From CBDFKQ01 sp965248855 (GTDB taxonomy: Bacteria > Bacteroidota > Bacteroidia > Cytophagales > 172606-1), in the NCBI GenBank assembly GCA_965248855.1, contig CBDFKQ010000010.1:1-64000 (forward strand): DNA of 64,000 nucleotides, in the 5' to 3' direction. The translations under genes were made by a program, and so were the position numbers. Positions 34,917 through 44,301 of the stretch are shown piece after piece. The notes below the pieces were generated by a model. It did no database searches and was not told the DNA's origin. It saw only the letters and a program-made list of their open reading frames with translations. The first letter of the stretch is position 1. Every line of letters begins with the position of its first letter.

Positions 34917-35612
34917 TTAATTAAATTTTTCCTTGAGCGTTGCCAATAAAGTTTGTTTATCAATTCCTATTTCATTTAAGTCTACAGGTTCTCCTTTCTT
35001 AAATCGTTTTAATTGCGTTAAAATTTTCCCCACCTTAGTTTTACTTTTTATATGTGGTGTTGGTATATCTAATTCAGTTTGGTAAAGAATTATGGTTTGT
35101 TTCCCATTTAATTTAGTGGAAGCAATGGAGGAAATTGATTCAATTGGTAAAAAATTTAAATTTGTTTCCCGGTTTTTTTCTAAAGTTTTTACAATTGTTA
35201 CTTCTTCAAACTTTTCTTCTTTAATTATATTAAGATTCTTATTTTCATTCCTTTTTTTACTATTGATTTTATTTCTATTTTCTGCTTTTATTATAATTTT
35301 ATCAATCGGATTTTTCTTTTCAATTAATATTTTTTCAACATTTAATTTTGTGTTTTTTTGCGGGATTTCTTTAATTTTTGATATGTTGATAGTTGTATAA
35401 ATTTTTTCGCCTTGTTTAAGATTAAGTTTGTAAACAATACTAATCGAAAGTAAGAGTAAGAGCGAAGCTGCAATAGAAAAATAGAAAGCATGACCATACT
35501 TTTTGGACGTACTCATTTTTGATGAAAGCTTTTCCCAAGCTTCAGGTCTGGGTTTTATCTCTATCGAAGTCAATTTTTCAGAAAAAAATTTATCTATTTT
35601 ATCGTTTTCCAT
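34917..35612 (-). CDS. Putative anti-sigma factor / membrane regulatory protein
   Basis: 231 residues. Cytoplasmic N-terminus (about 1-38, IDKFFSEKLTSIEIKPRPEAWEKL), one membrane helix (about 42-62, FYFSIAASLLLLLSISIVYKL), then a very Lys/Asn-rich periplasmic segment and a C-terminal amphipathic part (FKKGEPVDLNEIGID). No zinc-binding HxxxCxxC is seen, so it is not a classic ZAS anti-sigma, but its position right after an ECF sigma gene (13-bp gap) suggests that role. The N-terminal FxxxL...PxPxAWExL pattern is common in Bacteroidota proteins of this position. Confidence 0.6.
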   Translation of the reverse strand: MENDKIDKFFSEKLTSIEIKPRPEAWEKLSSKMSTSKKYGHAFYFSIAASLLLLLSISIVYKLNLKQGEKIYTTINISKIKEIPQKNTKLNVEKILIEKKNPIDKIIIKAENRNKINSKKRNENKNLNIIKEEKFEEVTIVKTLEKNRETNLNFLPIESISSIASTKLNGKQTIILYQTELDIPTPHIKSKTKVGKILTQLKRFKKGEPVDLNEIGIDKQTLLATLKEKFN

Positions 35613-35625
35613 AATTTTTTAGTAT

Positions 35626-36225
35626 TTAAATTTCCATGCTTTTACACATTATAATGGGAAGGCCGTGCGAAGTTTTTTTTTCAATTTTTTCTAAATTTTG
35701 CTGCAATAAATTGCGTGCGCGACTTAATTGTGATTTAGATGTACTTTCTGTTACGCCAAGCTTTTCAGCAATTTCTTTATGAGAATAGCCTTCAATGGCA
35801 TATAAATTAAATACAGTTCTATAACCATCAGGCAATTGATTAACCAGTTTTAATAAATCTTCTACTTCCAATTCCGTTCCATCATAATTTTCAATTGTAT
35901 TGTGATTTACATTATCAAGTGCAATGGTTAAATTTAAATTTTTATTTTTCCTAAGGTATCCTAAGGCTTCATTTACCATTATTTTTCTTATCCATCCCTC
36001 AAAACTTCCTTCAAATTTAAATTGAGATATTTTATCAAAAACCCTTAAAAAACCTGTTATCATTATGTCTTCTGCCTGCATTTCATCTGCAACATACCTG
36101 CTGCATAAACCTAACATCCTTGACGAATACTTTTCATAAATGATTTTTTGTGCTTTGCGGTCTCCCTTCTGACAAGCATCAATTGTTTTTTTTTCAGAAG
36201 GTTTAGTAAAAATTATCCGCATCAA
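35626..36225 (-). CDS. ECF-type RNA polymerase sigma factor
   Basis: 199 residues. Region 2: AQKIIYEKYSSRMLGLCSRYVADEMQAEDIMITGFLRVF, with the DxMxxGFxRxF-type core. Region 4: LPDGYRTVFNLYAIEGYSHKEIAEKLGVTESTSKSQLSRAR. Sigma-70 ECF family, probably responding to an envelope signal via the membrane protein encoded just downstream. First gene of the trio with the anti-sigma-like and barrel proteins. Either of two adjacent ATGs (36225, 36222) may start translation. Target promoters cannot be inferred here. Confidence 0.9.
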   Translation of the reverse strand: MMRIIFTKPSEKKTIDACQKGDRKAQKIIYEKYSSRMLGLCSRYVADEMQAEDIMITGFLRVFDKISQFKFEGSFEGWIRKIMVNEALGYLRKNKNLNLTIALDNVNHNTIENYDGTELEVEDLLKLVNQLPDGYRTVFNLYAIEGYSHKEIAEKLGVTESTSKSQLSRARNLLQQNLEKIEKKTSHGLPIIMCKSMEI

Positions 36226-36305
36226 AATTTTAAATTAATAGGTTTGATTAAAATTTTATTGTTTGATGAGAAGATGTGATGTATTAATAAAAGGTTGCTT
36301 TAAAA

Positions 36306-36950
36306 TTAATTAAAAGTTTGTAACTGATCCGATTCTAAAATATGAATGCCTAACCTTTCTGATTTTGCATTTAAAATCATTGCATTTACTATTTTATGAA
36401 TATCAATAGCCTTATATTTTTTTGGAATAAGAAAGGAAAATATTTTTGCTAATCCGATTCCGATTTTTTCTCCCATTCTAAATTCTTTTCTATCCCCAAC
36501 TAATAAAGAAGGCCGGTAAATAAATAGGGATTTAAATCCTGTGTCTTTTACTTTTTCTTCCACTTCTCCTTTAACCTTATTATAAAAAATGGATGAATTT
36601 TTATTTGCTCCCATTGCAGAAATGATATGAAATTGTTCAGCTCCATTTTGCAAACTCATTTTAGCAAGTTCGATAGGATATGTGCAATCAACTTTATAAA
36701 ATTCTTCTTTTGAACCTGCTTTCCGGATGGTAGTGCCAAGGCAGCAATAAACATCATTAACTTTTATTTTTAAATCAGAGATTGCATTAAAATCTATTTC
36801 TTGTTGAATTAGTTTCGGATGTTGAAAAAGAACATTTTTCTTTCTCACCAATAAAATTATTTCATCATAATAATTTTCATTTATTAGAGTGGTTGTGAGT
36901 AACCCTCCAATCAACCCCGAGCTTCCGGCAATTAAAGCTGTTTTATGCAT
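36306..36950 (-). CDS. NAD(P)-binding Rossmann oxidoreductase/epimerase-like protein
   Basis: About 214 residues from ATG 36950 (MHKTALIAGSSGLIGGLLTTTL); the frame from 37010 extends over a terminator hairpin and is rejected. The GSSGLIGG dinucleotide motif is followed by VYCCLGTTIRKAGSKEEFYKVD, FHIISAMGANKNSSIFYNKVKGE with a Y-x3-K pair, and IYRPSLLVGDR. This matches the HTATIP2/oxidoreductase-like atypical SDR group. Substrate unknown. Monocistronic on the minus strand, with the PQQ dehydrogenase upstream separated by a terminator. Confidence 0.8.
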   Translation of the reverse strand: MHKTALIAGSSGLIGGLLTTTLINENYYDEIILLVRKKNVLFQHPKLIQQEIDFNAISDLKIKVNDVYCCLGTTIRKAGSKEEFYKVDCTYPIELAKMSLQNGAEQFHIISAMGANKNSSIFYNKVKGEVEEKVKDTGFKSLFIYRPSLLVGDRKEFRMGEKIGIGLAKIFSFLIPKKYKAIDIHKIVNAMILNAKSERLGIHILESDQLQTFN

Positions 36951-36984
36951 ATTTATGATCTTGTAAATTGAAATAAAATAAAAA

Positions 36985-37012
36985 AAGTGGTACGAATATA
37001 TTCGCACCACTT
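36985..37012. terminator. Terminator hairpin after the PQQ dehydrogenase gene
   Basis: AAGTGGT-A-CGAA pairs with TTCG-C-ACCACTT (one mismatch) with A- and T-rich flanks. It ends the minus-strand PQQ gene. Confidence 0.7.
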
Positions 37013-37074
37013 CAAACTAATTATTAAAATTTTAATAATAAAATTTAAATTAATTTTATTTTAATTCGTTAATA

Positions 37075-37110
37075 AATTATGAGTTTATTAATATCTATAT
37101 ATTCATATTT
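37075..37110. repeat. AT-rich palindromic repeat (33-bp family), copy 4
   Basis: AATTATGAGTTTATTAATATC then TATATATTCATATTT; a family copy just downstream of the PQQ dehydrogenase stop. Confidence 0.6.
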
Positions 37111-37119
37111 TAAATATTT

Positions 37120-39282
37120 TTAAGGCAACGAAAACGCCACATATGAATCTCCTGATTTCGTTCCTGATTTACCACCACCACAAGCTATCACCACATATTG
37201 TTTTCCTTTCACACTATAAACCGAAGGAGTTGCATATCCTGCTGCCGGCAATGTAGTTTCGAAGAGAATTTTTCCATTTTCTTTGTCAAATGCCCTGAAC
37301 TTTTCATCTTTAGTGGCAGCTATAAATAATAAACCTCCTGCAGTAGCAACCGGCCCCCCATAATTTTCAGTACCTGTAGTAGGGATGCCTCTTTTCTTTA
37401 ATTTCTCAATTTCACCAAATGAGATTTTCCATTCTATTTCCCCCGTTTTTAAATTTATTGCATTAAGTGTACCCCATGGCGGTTTTATTGCCGGATATCC
37501 ATCTTTAGTAATAAACCTGTGATAACCTGTTGAATTATAAGGTAGAACCGGTATGTTTTCAACAGAGGATGGTGAATATTCTTTTTCTTTCATCTTATCA
37601 TCAAGTTCCATAATATAGGTAAGAATAGCATTTCTATCCACTTCGGAAACCTGATTGAAGGAGGGCATCATTCGCTTTCCTTTTTTTATAATATCACTTA
37701 CCTGTTCCCTTTTATATTTATTTTTTATATTAATTAATGATGGAAAAATATGTTGTGCATCGCCTTTTCTATCCATTCCATGGCAATTTGAACAGGTATT
37801 GTTGTAAAGCCGCTTACCTGCCGTAAACATATTTTCATGTGCTGCTTTTTTTGAATCAACATCAACTAAAGTTAAAACCCAGGGCATTTCATTAGAATTT
37901 ACATATAATATTTCAGTGTGAGGATCAAATGCAGCTCCACCCCATTCTGCACCACCATCAAAGCCGGGAAAAATAACAGTTCCTTGTTTGCTTGGCGGGT
38001 TAAACATGTTTCCGCTTTTGTATGTTTTAAATCTTTGTTTCAAAATCATTTTTTCTTCCGGCGAAATAACGTCATTCAAATCATCTTCATTCAAAGTTTG
38101 CCTTGCAAATGGCTTAGGAAACGAAGGTATAGGTTGAGTTTTCCATGTGCTTTCACCAATAATATTGGATGATGGAACCGGAACTTCGTTAATCGGATAA
38201 ATGGGTTCTCCATTCTCCCGATTTAATAAAAAAACAAAACCGGTCTTAGTAATTTGTGCAACACAATCTATTTTTTTTCCATCTTTGGTAATAGTCACCA
38301 GGTTTGGATTTGCAGGAAGGTCTTTATCCCAAATGTCATGATGGATGGTTTGATAATGCCAAATTCTTTTACCTGTTGCTGCATTAAGTGCAATTATACA
38401 ATTAGAAAATAAGTTTGCTCCTTTACGATTTCCACCATAAAAATCAAAAGCAGCAGAACCTGTAGGTACATATACGATCCCTCTCTTTTCATCAAGGCTC
38501 ATACCTGCCCATGAGTTTGCCCCACCAATTTTTTGATATGATAAACTGTCTTCCCAAGTGTTAAATCCAAATTCTCCCGGATGTGGTATGGTATGGAAAA
38601 TCCATTCTCTTTTTCCTGAAAGTATATTGTAAGCTCGTATGTGTCCGGGCGCAGCATCAGCTTCTTCAGAAACCCTTGTACCTACAATGATTAAATTTTT
38701 ATATATAACGCCGGGTGTGTTACAAACGATAAATGCGCCTTTTACATCTTTATCCAAATCATCATGAAGATCTATTTTTCCATTATCTCCAAATGATTTT
38801 ATTGGCTTTCCGTCTTTGGCATTTAAAGCAAAAAAGTAAGAACCTGTGGATACTAAAATTCTCTCATCGTCTTTTTCTTTCCAAAATGAAAGCCCTCTTA
38901 TTATACCTCCCAACGATTCACTTCTGTTTTGAGATGTTACTTGATCGAACGGATTAAAAATCCAAATCTGCTTGCCATTTTCTGCATTTAAAGCAAAGAT
39001 TTTTTTTTCGGGTGTGGCACCGAATAAAATCCCATTTATTATTATAGGATTACATTGAATCTGAGTCCGGTTATTTGTGTCTTTTTCACCGGAATGATAT
39101 TGCCAGGCAACTTTTAAATTTTTAACATTTTCTTTATTGATTTGGGATAATACGGAGTATCTCGTTGCTTCATTGTCTCCACCATATACTTGCCAATTGG
39201 TATTGCCATCATCAGGTTTATACAGAGATGAAAAAAGAAAAAGCAATAAAATAGAACCTGATAATAATACTTTTACCTTCAT
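37120..39282 (-). CDS. PQQ-dependent dehydrogenase with embedded cytochrome c
   Basis: 720 residues. Signal-like N-terminal helix, then an eight-bladed quinoprotein beta-propeller: WQVYGGDNEATRYS at the start, repeated ALNAENGKQIW/ALNAATGKRIWHYQ docking motifs, HDIWDKDLPANP, and CGGGKSGTKSGDSYVAFSLP at the end. An extra class I cytochrome c domain is inserted late in the propeller (Cys497-x-x-Cys500-His501, NTCSNCHGMDRKG) rather than fused at the end. By family it oxidises a sugar or alcohol in the periplasm and passes electrons through the heme to the respiratory chain (possibly the nearby cbb3 oxidase). Substrate not fixed; PQQ biosynthesis genes are not here. Confidence 0.88.
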   Translation of the reverse strand: MKVKVLLSGSILLLFLFSSLYKPDDGNTNWQVYGGDNEATRYSVLSQINKENVKNLKVAWQYHSGEKDTNNRTQIQCNPIIINGILFGATPEKKIFALNAENGKQIWIFNPFDQVTSQNRSESLGGIIRGLSFWKEKDDERILVSTGSYFFALNAKDGKPIKSFGDNGKIDLHDDLDKDVKGAFIVCNTPGVIYKNLIIVGTRVSEEADAAPGHIRAYNILSGKREWIFHTIPHPGEFGFNTWEDSLSYQKIGGANSWAGMSLDEKRGIVYVPTGSAAFDFYGGNRKGANLFSNCIIALNAATGKRIWHYQTIHHDIWDKDLPANPNLVTITKDGKKIDCVAQITKTGFVFLLNRENGEPIYPINEVPVPSSNIIGESTWKTQPIPSFPKPFARQTLNEDDLNDVISPEEKMILKQRFKTYKSGNMFNPPSKQGTVIFPGFDGGAEWGGAAFDPHTEILYVNSNEMPWVLTLVDVDSKKAAHENMFTAGKRLYNNTCSNCHGMDRKGDAQHIFPSLINIKNKYKREQVSDIIKKGKRMMPSFNQVSEVDRNAILTYIMELDDKMKEKEYSPSSVENIPVLPYNSTGYHRFITKDGYPAIKPPWGTLNAINLKTGEIEWKISFGEIEKLKKRGIPTTGTENYGGPVATAGGLLFIAATKDEKFRAFDKENGKILFETTLPAAGYATPSVYSVKGKQYVVIACGGGKSGTKSGDSYVAFSLP

Positions 39283-39362
39283 AATAATTCTTATTATTTA
39301 AACAAAACCGGAAATATATTAAGTTTTGTATATTATAATGGGACTAATAGTAAGTTAGAATT

Positions 39363-41549
39363 TTATTGCTCTGCCAAAACATTTAATATATAGCGCACAT
39401 CATAATTGCTTTTAAGATTAAACCTGGCTGCAGTTGGCCCATAACCTACCTTTAAGCTGTATGCATTATTGTTGTTAGACAGAGCTTTAAAAGTATCTTC
39501 ATCAGTATAATCATCGCCAATTGCTAAAATAAATGTTCCTTGTGGAAACCTCTCAGCCCATTTACCGGTAGCATGACCTTTATTTATCCCTGCATTTTTT
39601 ATTTCTATTACTTTATTTCCTTCCAAAATTTGTAACCTGTATGCAGTTATATATTGAGCCAGAGTATCGATTAATTCATGAACGCGCATTTCTGCTAATC
39701 CCTGATCAGCTTTTCTATAATGCCAAACCAACGAAAAATCTTTAACTTCGATGAAAGACCCCGGAGTACGATCAACGAAGGATTCCATTACATTTCGTAA
39801 TTCCGGTTTCCAATCCTGATCGAGTACACCTGCCTGCGCCCATTCCATGTTAGGATATCTCGACCATACACCATGTTCTGCAACTATACCAATATTTAAT
39901 TCTCCCAACCAGCTTTCTAAAGTATCTTTATCCCTACCACTGATTACAACAACTTGATGGTTTGGTTTTTCTGACAAAACTTTCAATAAATGCATTAACT
40001 CTTCATCAGGTATTACTTTTTGAGGATCGTCTTGAAAATCCATTAATGTACCATCATAATCAAGAAGAAATAATTTTTTTTCTGAAGCATTATAAGCTTC
40101 TGTTATTTCTTTAAGAATTTCATCATTAAATTGTTTTTGTTTTATTTTATTTGTTGCAGTAGTGGATTCATGCAAACGTGTCAAAAATACTTCTGTCCAA
40201 CGGTGAACATTATATCTTCGTAATGTTTGCTGCATGGCTGCATTTCTTGTATTTTGTTCGTCAGGGGGCATTGTTAATGCCTGATGCATGGCTTTAACAA
40301 TATCATGCATGTCATTTGGATTTACTAAAATAGCTTCTGTTAATTCTTTTGCTGCCCCTGCCATTTCACTTAAAATTAAAACACCTGTCTGGTCAATTTT
40401 TGAAGCGATGTATTCTTTAGCCACTAAGTTCATCCCATCCCTGAATGGCGTTACTATTGCTACATCCGACATATAATAAAGTGCAGCAAGTGTATTAAAA
40501 GGTAGGGAGCGATAAAAATAATGAATTGCCATCCATCTGATTGTATTAAATTTTCCATTAATTCTTCCTATTGCTTCATCGATTTGTTCTTTGAGTTGCT
40601 GATATTGATCAACACCTGACCTTGATGGAACTATAACCATTAATAAAGTAACTTTACCTCTGTATTCAGGGTACTCGTCCAATAATCTTTCAAAAGATAA
40701 AACCCGTTGTAATATTCCTTTTGAATAATCCAACCTGTCAACAGATAGCATTATTTTATAATCGCCAAATTGCTGGCGTAATTCAATAATTTCTTTTATT
40801 GTATCTTTTTCATAAACTGCTTTAGCGAATTTGTCAAAATCAATGCCCATTGGAAAAGAATCAATTTCGGAGACTCTGTTAGCTAAATTAATACGTCCCA
40901 AATAATGATTTAATCCTAAAATTCGTGTGGTGGCACTTAAAAAGTGTCGTACATAATCGTAGGTATGGAAGCCAACTAAATCTGCCCCTAAAATTCCTTC
41001 TAAAATTTCCTGTCTCCATGGTAATCCTCTAAAAAGTTCATACGAAGGAAAAGGTATATGTAGAAAAAAACCAATAGTAGCATCCGGAAAAATTTTTCGC
41101 AACATCCCGGGTAATAACATTAATTGATAATCATGTACCCAAAATATATCGTCGGGTTGGGCAATTTTTTGTACTTCATCACAATATTGTTGATTTACTT
41201 TTTTATAAGTTTCCCAATAGTGCTTATTATATTTGGTATATTGAGTGAAGTAATGAAATAATGGCCAGATTGTTTTATTTGAAAAACCTTCATAAAATTT
41301 TTCATAATCGGATTCCGTTAAAAAAACCGGCTGCATATTATTAAGAGCCAACTTTTGTTGTAATTCCAATTTATCCTGGGCAGAGTCAAAAGTGCCTCCG
41401 GGCCAACCTACCCAATAATTTTCTTTAACTGCTTCCGTTGAACTTAATCCGGTTGCAAGTCCCCCAACACTGGTTTCGTAGACTAATTTTTCATCAATAC
41501 GTTTTACAGAAACAGGTAATCTGTTTGAAATTGTTATAAGACGAGGCAT
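39363..41549 (-). CDS. otsAB: Bifunctional trehalose-6-phosphate synthase/phosphatase
   Basis: 728 residues. The N-terminal GT20 synthase (about 1-460) shows ISNRLPVSV, VGWPGG, the acceptor loop FLHIPFPSYELFR, the UDP-sugar Lys/Arg region and VAKEYIASK. The C-terminal HAD phosphatase (about 480-728) shows LLDYDGTL (catalytic Asp), VVISGRD, WSRY and IGDDYTDED. It makes trehalose from UDP-glucose and glucose-6-phosphate in the cytoplasm, for osmotic or desiccation protection. The gene fusion is typical of Bacteroidota. It is transcribed alone, followed 80 bp later by the PQQ gene on the same strand. Confidence 0.95.
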   Translation of the reverse strand: MPRLITISNRLPVSVKRIDEKLVYETSVGGLATGLSSTEAVKENYWVGWPGGTFDSAQDKLELQQKLALNNMQPVFLTESDYEKFYEGFSNKTIWPLFHYFTQYTKYNKHYWETYKKVNQQYCDEVQKIAQPDDIFWVHDYQLMLLPGMLRKIFPDATIGFFLHIPFPSYELFRGLPWRQEILEGILGADLVGFHTYDYVRHFLSATTRILGLNHYLGRINLANRVSEIDSFPMGIDFDKFAKAVYEKDTIKEIIELRQQFGDYKIMLSVDRLDYSKGILQRVLSFERLLDEYPEYRGKVTLLMVIVPSRSGVDQYQQLKEQIDEAIGRINGKFNTIRWMAIHYFYRSLPFNTLAALYYMSDVAIVTPFRDGMNLVAKEYIASKIDQTGVLILSEMAGAAKELTEAILVNPNDMHDIVKAMHQALTMPPDEQNTRNAAMQQTLRRYNVHRWTEVFLTRLHESTTATNKIKQKQFNDEILKEITEAYNASEKKLFLLDYDGTLMDFQDDPQKVIPDEELMHLLKVLSEKPNHQVVVISGRDKDTLESWLGELNIGIVAEHGVWSRYPNMEWAQAGVLDQDWKPELRNVMESFVDRTPGSFIEVKDFSLVWHYRKADQGLAEMRVHELIDTLAQYITAYRLQILEGNKVIEIKNAGINKGHATGKWAERFPQGTFILAIGDDYTDEDTFKALSNNNNAYSLKVGYGPTAARFNLKSNYDVRYILNVLAEQ

Positions 41550-41674
41550 ATTTTAAAAAAATTATAAAAACTTATTAAAGGAAGTAAAATTACATCAATT
41601 ATTATATTTGGATTTATTTTTTTGTAATGATTATTTTTAAATATAATATTTCCATAAATGTACCCACAAAAAAA

Positions 41675-41696
41675 AGGGCACTTTTAAAGTAGCCCT
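41675..41696. terminator. Putative terminator after the TIR-like gene
   Basis: AGGGCACTTT pairs imperfectly with AAAGTAGCCCT, preceded by a nine-base A run (T run on the minus strand). It ends the minus-strand TIR-like gene. Confidence 0.65.
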
Positions 41697-41724
41697 AAAT
41701 TATAACTATTTATTAAACTTGTAC

Positions 41725-43215
41725 CTACATAAGTTCAAGGGTTTCATTTAATGTTTCGAACTCAAAATTTTGTGTAGCGTCAATCAACTCAATATCAAAC
41801 TGTTCAGCGAAATCGTAATTCTTTGCACCTTTACCCGCAATTAATAATTTAGATATTATGGGTTTATCTCTTCCATAACCCGGTGCTTTTAACAAATCTA
41901 AAATTTTCATTTTTACCCATTGTTCATTAACTTTTCCTTGATAAATGATGGCTACATCAAAGTTTTTTAGATTTTGAATGTGATTTTGTTGAATTTCAAT
42001 TAATGATCCTTCAATATCAGGCGTAAAAACTTCAATTTCGCGGTCTTCTAAAAATTTCTTAATCGGTATAATAGCTTCACGGTCAATTTTTTCAAAAATT
42101 AAATAAACCTTTCCGTTTCTTTTTTTTCTGCTTGAATCGGGAATAAAATTTACAAGAGAATTTTTAACTCTCATATCGACTCCCAATTGTTGACGGATGA
42201 TAACTTTAAAGTCTTCTATTGGAGTTTGAACCATTTCAGTTCTTTCAACACTTTCCACTTCTTTTTTGAGATTCTCTATAAAATCAATTTGTTTATTATT
42301 TAATAATTTAGTTTCCGGTGAAAGCCAAATATATCTTGAAAAGCCCGGGTCGTTTTCATTAATAGGCGAGGAGGCATATAAATGGCAACGTTCGCCTGCA
42401 AATTTATTTTGCATTTCAATAATAGAAATATTGCCGCCATTTGGAATTTCCCCATATGTAGTTCCGATTAAATGAATAGACATTTGGCTTTCTTCCAAAT
42501 CTTTTCGGATAACGGCTTCCATTTCTCTAACATTACTCGGCAACGTATGATTAGGTAATATTCTGTAACCATATTTCTGCAATTCCCTTTTAATAATATT
42601 CCTTTGCAAAAATAAATCCGAACTTGCTTCTGCGAGATAAACTGCTTTACCAGTTCCGATTTTCATCATGCTTTCATAGCTATTTCTATCTTTTAAATAC
42701 GCTAAAGTATCCTGAATATCATATCCCAAGTCTAATAGCTTTGTCCAGTAGTTATTTTCGGTTTCCCCAAAAAAATCTTTTATTTCCTGAATGTACCCGG
42801 TTTCATCGTTATGAATGTATAAATTATAACATAACAAGTCTCTTATTTTGCTGGGAAGTTGTTCGTTAGGAACAGGGTATTTAACAATTTTGAATATTCT
42901 CTTTTTTATTTCGAGTAAGGGAATACCTTGTTTTTCCAATTCATTGCAAAAAACTAAAATATCTTCAACACAATTAGTATTATTTACATAATCAGGGCTG
43001 ATTATGCATATTAATATTCCTACCCGACTTAACTGTTCGTCATTCGGTTTTTCATTGTTATTATATTTTAAAAATATCGGCGATTCGCCAACAACTTGTT
43101 TTAATACTTTATCTAAAAAATATTGAAAGTTGGATGCCCATCCCTTGTTATTTTCGGAAGTTGAAATATTATCATTTTTTGAATGGCTTATGTATATATC
43201 ATATTCAATATTCAT
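41725..43215 (-). CDS. Multi-domain TIR-like protein
   Basis: 496 residues, soluble, three TIR-like units. Unit 1 (1-150): DIYISHSKNDN, ILICIISPDYVNNTNCVEDI with Glu84 at the position of the NADase glutamate. Unit 2 (about 185-300): AVYLAEASSDLFLQRNIIKRE and DLEESQMSIHLIGTTYGEIP, DUF4062-like. Unit 3 (about 372-490): VYLIFEKIDREAIIPI, DVAIIYQGKVNEQWVKMK and DLLKAPGYGRDKP. Proteins of this type in Bacteroidota often accompany STAND NTPases with WD40 or repeat sensors and are suspected immunity or conflict effectors; here there is no partner gene. Flanked by AT-rich non-coding DNA and a terminator. Confidence 0.8.
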   Translation of the reverse strand: MNIEYDIYISHSKNDNISTSENNKGWASNFQYFLDKVLKQVVGESPIFLKYNNNEKPNDEQLSRVGILICIISPDYVNNTNCVEDILVFCNELEKQGIPLLEIKKRIFKIVKYPVPNEQLPSKIRDLLCYNLYIHNDETGYIQEIKDFFGETENNYWTKLLDLGYDIQDTLAYLKDRNSYESMMKIGTGKAVYLAEASSDLFLQRNIIKRELQKYGYRILPNHTLPSNVREMEAVIRKDLEESQMSIHLIGTTYGEIPNGGNISIIEMQNKFAGERCHLYASSPINENDPGFSRYIWLSPETKLLNNKQIDFIENLKKEVESVERTEMVQTPIEDFKVIIRQQLGVDMRVKNSLVNFIPDSSRKKRNGKVYLIFEKIDREAIIPIKKFLEDREIEVFTPDIEGSLIEIQQNHIQNLKNFDVAIIYQGKVNEQWVKMKILDLLKAPGYGRDKPIISKLLIAGKGAKNYDFAEQFDIELIDATQNFEFETLNETLELM

Positions 43216-43719
43216 ACTTGGGTAATTAAAGGAAGATGGTTGAATGGATTAGGCCGCTAAAATTAATCATTTAAAACGTCTAAAAGTAACCCATCTTCAA
43301 ACGTTTTATTTAAGTTGTTGAAAAATCACTTTTATTTTCTTTTTTATATTAAGAAAATAGAAAAATATTTAAAAATTAAATAAATACAAACATTTATTTA
43401 AAGAATGCAACAGATGTAATATTATTTATTAAATTTTTTAATTTAATCATAATTTCTGCAATTGATAAGGTTTGATATTAATAATTAATATATTAACATA
43501 AAACTGAAGCGTAATAAAATTGTTATTTAATGTTTTTTACAATAAGTTTAGTAAATATATTTGAGGTTTTATTAACATAAATTTAACATTAGAAATCAAA
43601 ATTCAATATATTTATTTAAAAAGCATTAATATTGTAATATCAATGAGCAATACAACAAAAGCATATATATGTTAATTGTTTAACGGCTTACTGAGGTTTG
43701 AGTTAATATTATTTGAAAA
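43216..43719. other. Long AT-rich non-coding region
   Basis: 504 bp without a reading frame of note, upstream of the TIR-like gene. It is almost pure A/T with scattered direct AATATT/TTAACAT words and ends in a strong hairpin at 43720. It may hold the TIR-gene promoter and possibly a small RNA. Confidence 0.4.
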
Positions 43720-43750
43720 CCCGATACAATAGTATCGGGCTTTCTTTTTT
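43720..43750. terminator. Intrinsic terminator, strong on the plus strand
   Basis: CCCGATAC pairs perfectly with GTATCGGG with a 4-base loop, followed by TTTCTTTTTT. On the minus strand it could end the msrB transcript; on the plus strand no upstream gene explains it. Confidence 0.75.
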
Positions 43751-43787
43751 AATATCAAAAGCATGCCAACAAATTTTAAGATCCTTA

Positions 43788-44186
43788 TTATTTTTTAGGA
43801 GAAAAATTAAGGGATGTAGAATTTATACAATATCTTAAGCCGGTTGGTAAAGGACCATCATCAAAAACGTGACCTAAATGTGCTCCGCAAGTTTTACAAT
43901 GTACTTCTGTTCGTACCATTCCATAAGAAATATCTTTTTCTTCTTCAACCGCCTCGGAAGTTTTAGGTAAGAAAAAGCTTGGCCAACCACAATCTGAATC
44001 GAATTTTGTGTCCGATTCAAATAATTCTGTGTCACAACAAGTACATTTATATACCCCACTTTCTTTAAAATCCCAATACTTGCCCGTATAAGGCCTTTCG
44101 GTACCTTTTTTCCTTGTTATTTGATATTGTTCGGGAGTAAGTTCTTTTTGCCAGTCCTCATCCGATTTATTTAAATTATTTATCAT
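43788..44186 (-). CDS. msrB: Peptide-methionine (R)-S-oxide reductase
   Basis: About 132 residues from ATG 44186 (MINNLNKSDEDWQKELTPEQY); a frame from 44228 adds 14 residues of no clear use. Repairs methionine-R-sulfoxide. The zinc site is made of CTCCDTELF and CKTCGAHLGHVF; other landmarks are GWPSF and HVFDDGPLPTGLRYCINS, with the catalytic Cys in RYC. MsrA is not adjacent, so this is a stand-alone MsrB. Cytoplasmic (no signal peptide). Downstream is a strong terminator. Confidence 0.93.
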   Translation of the reverse strand: MINNLNKSDEDWQKELTPEQYQITRKKGTERPYTGKYWDFKESGVYKCTCCDTELFESDTKFDSDCGWPSFFLPKTSEAVEEEKDISYGMVRTEVHCKTCGAHLGHVFDDGPLPTGLRYCINSTSLNFSPKK

Positions 44187-44301
44187 ACCTAAAATATATT
44201 TATTGATTAAAATGAATTTAGAATTCAATATAAATTAGAAGAATACTTTAAGTTATATTAAATATAAAATATCATACCTTTTAATATAATATCCTAATTT
44301 A

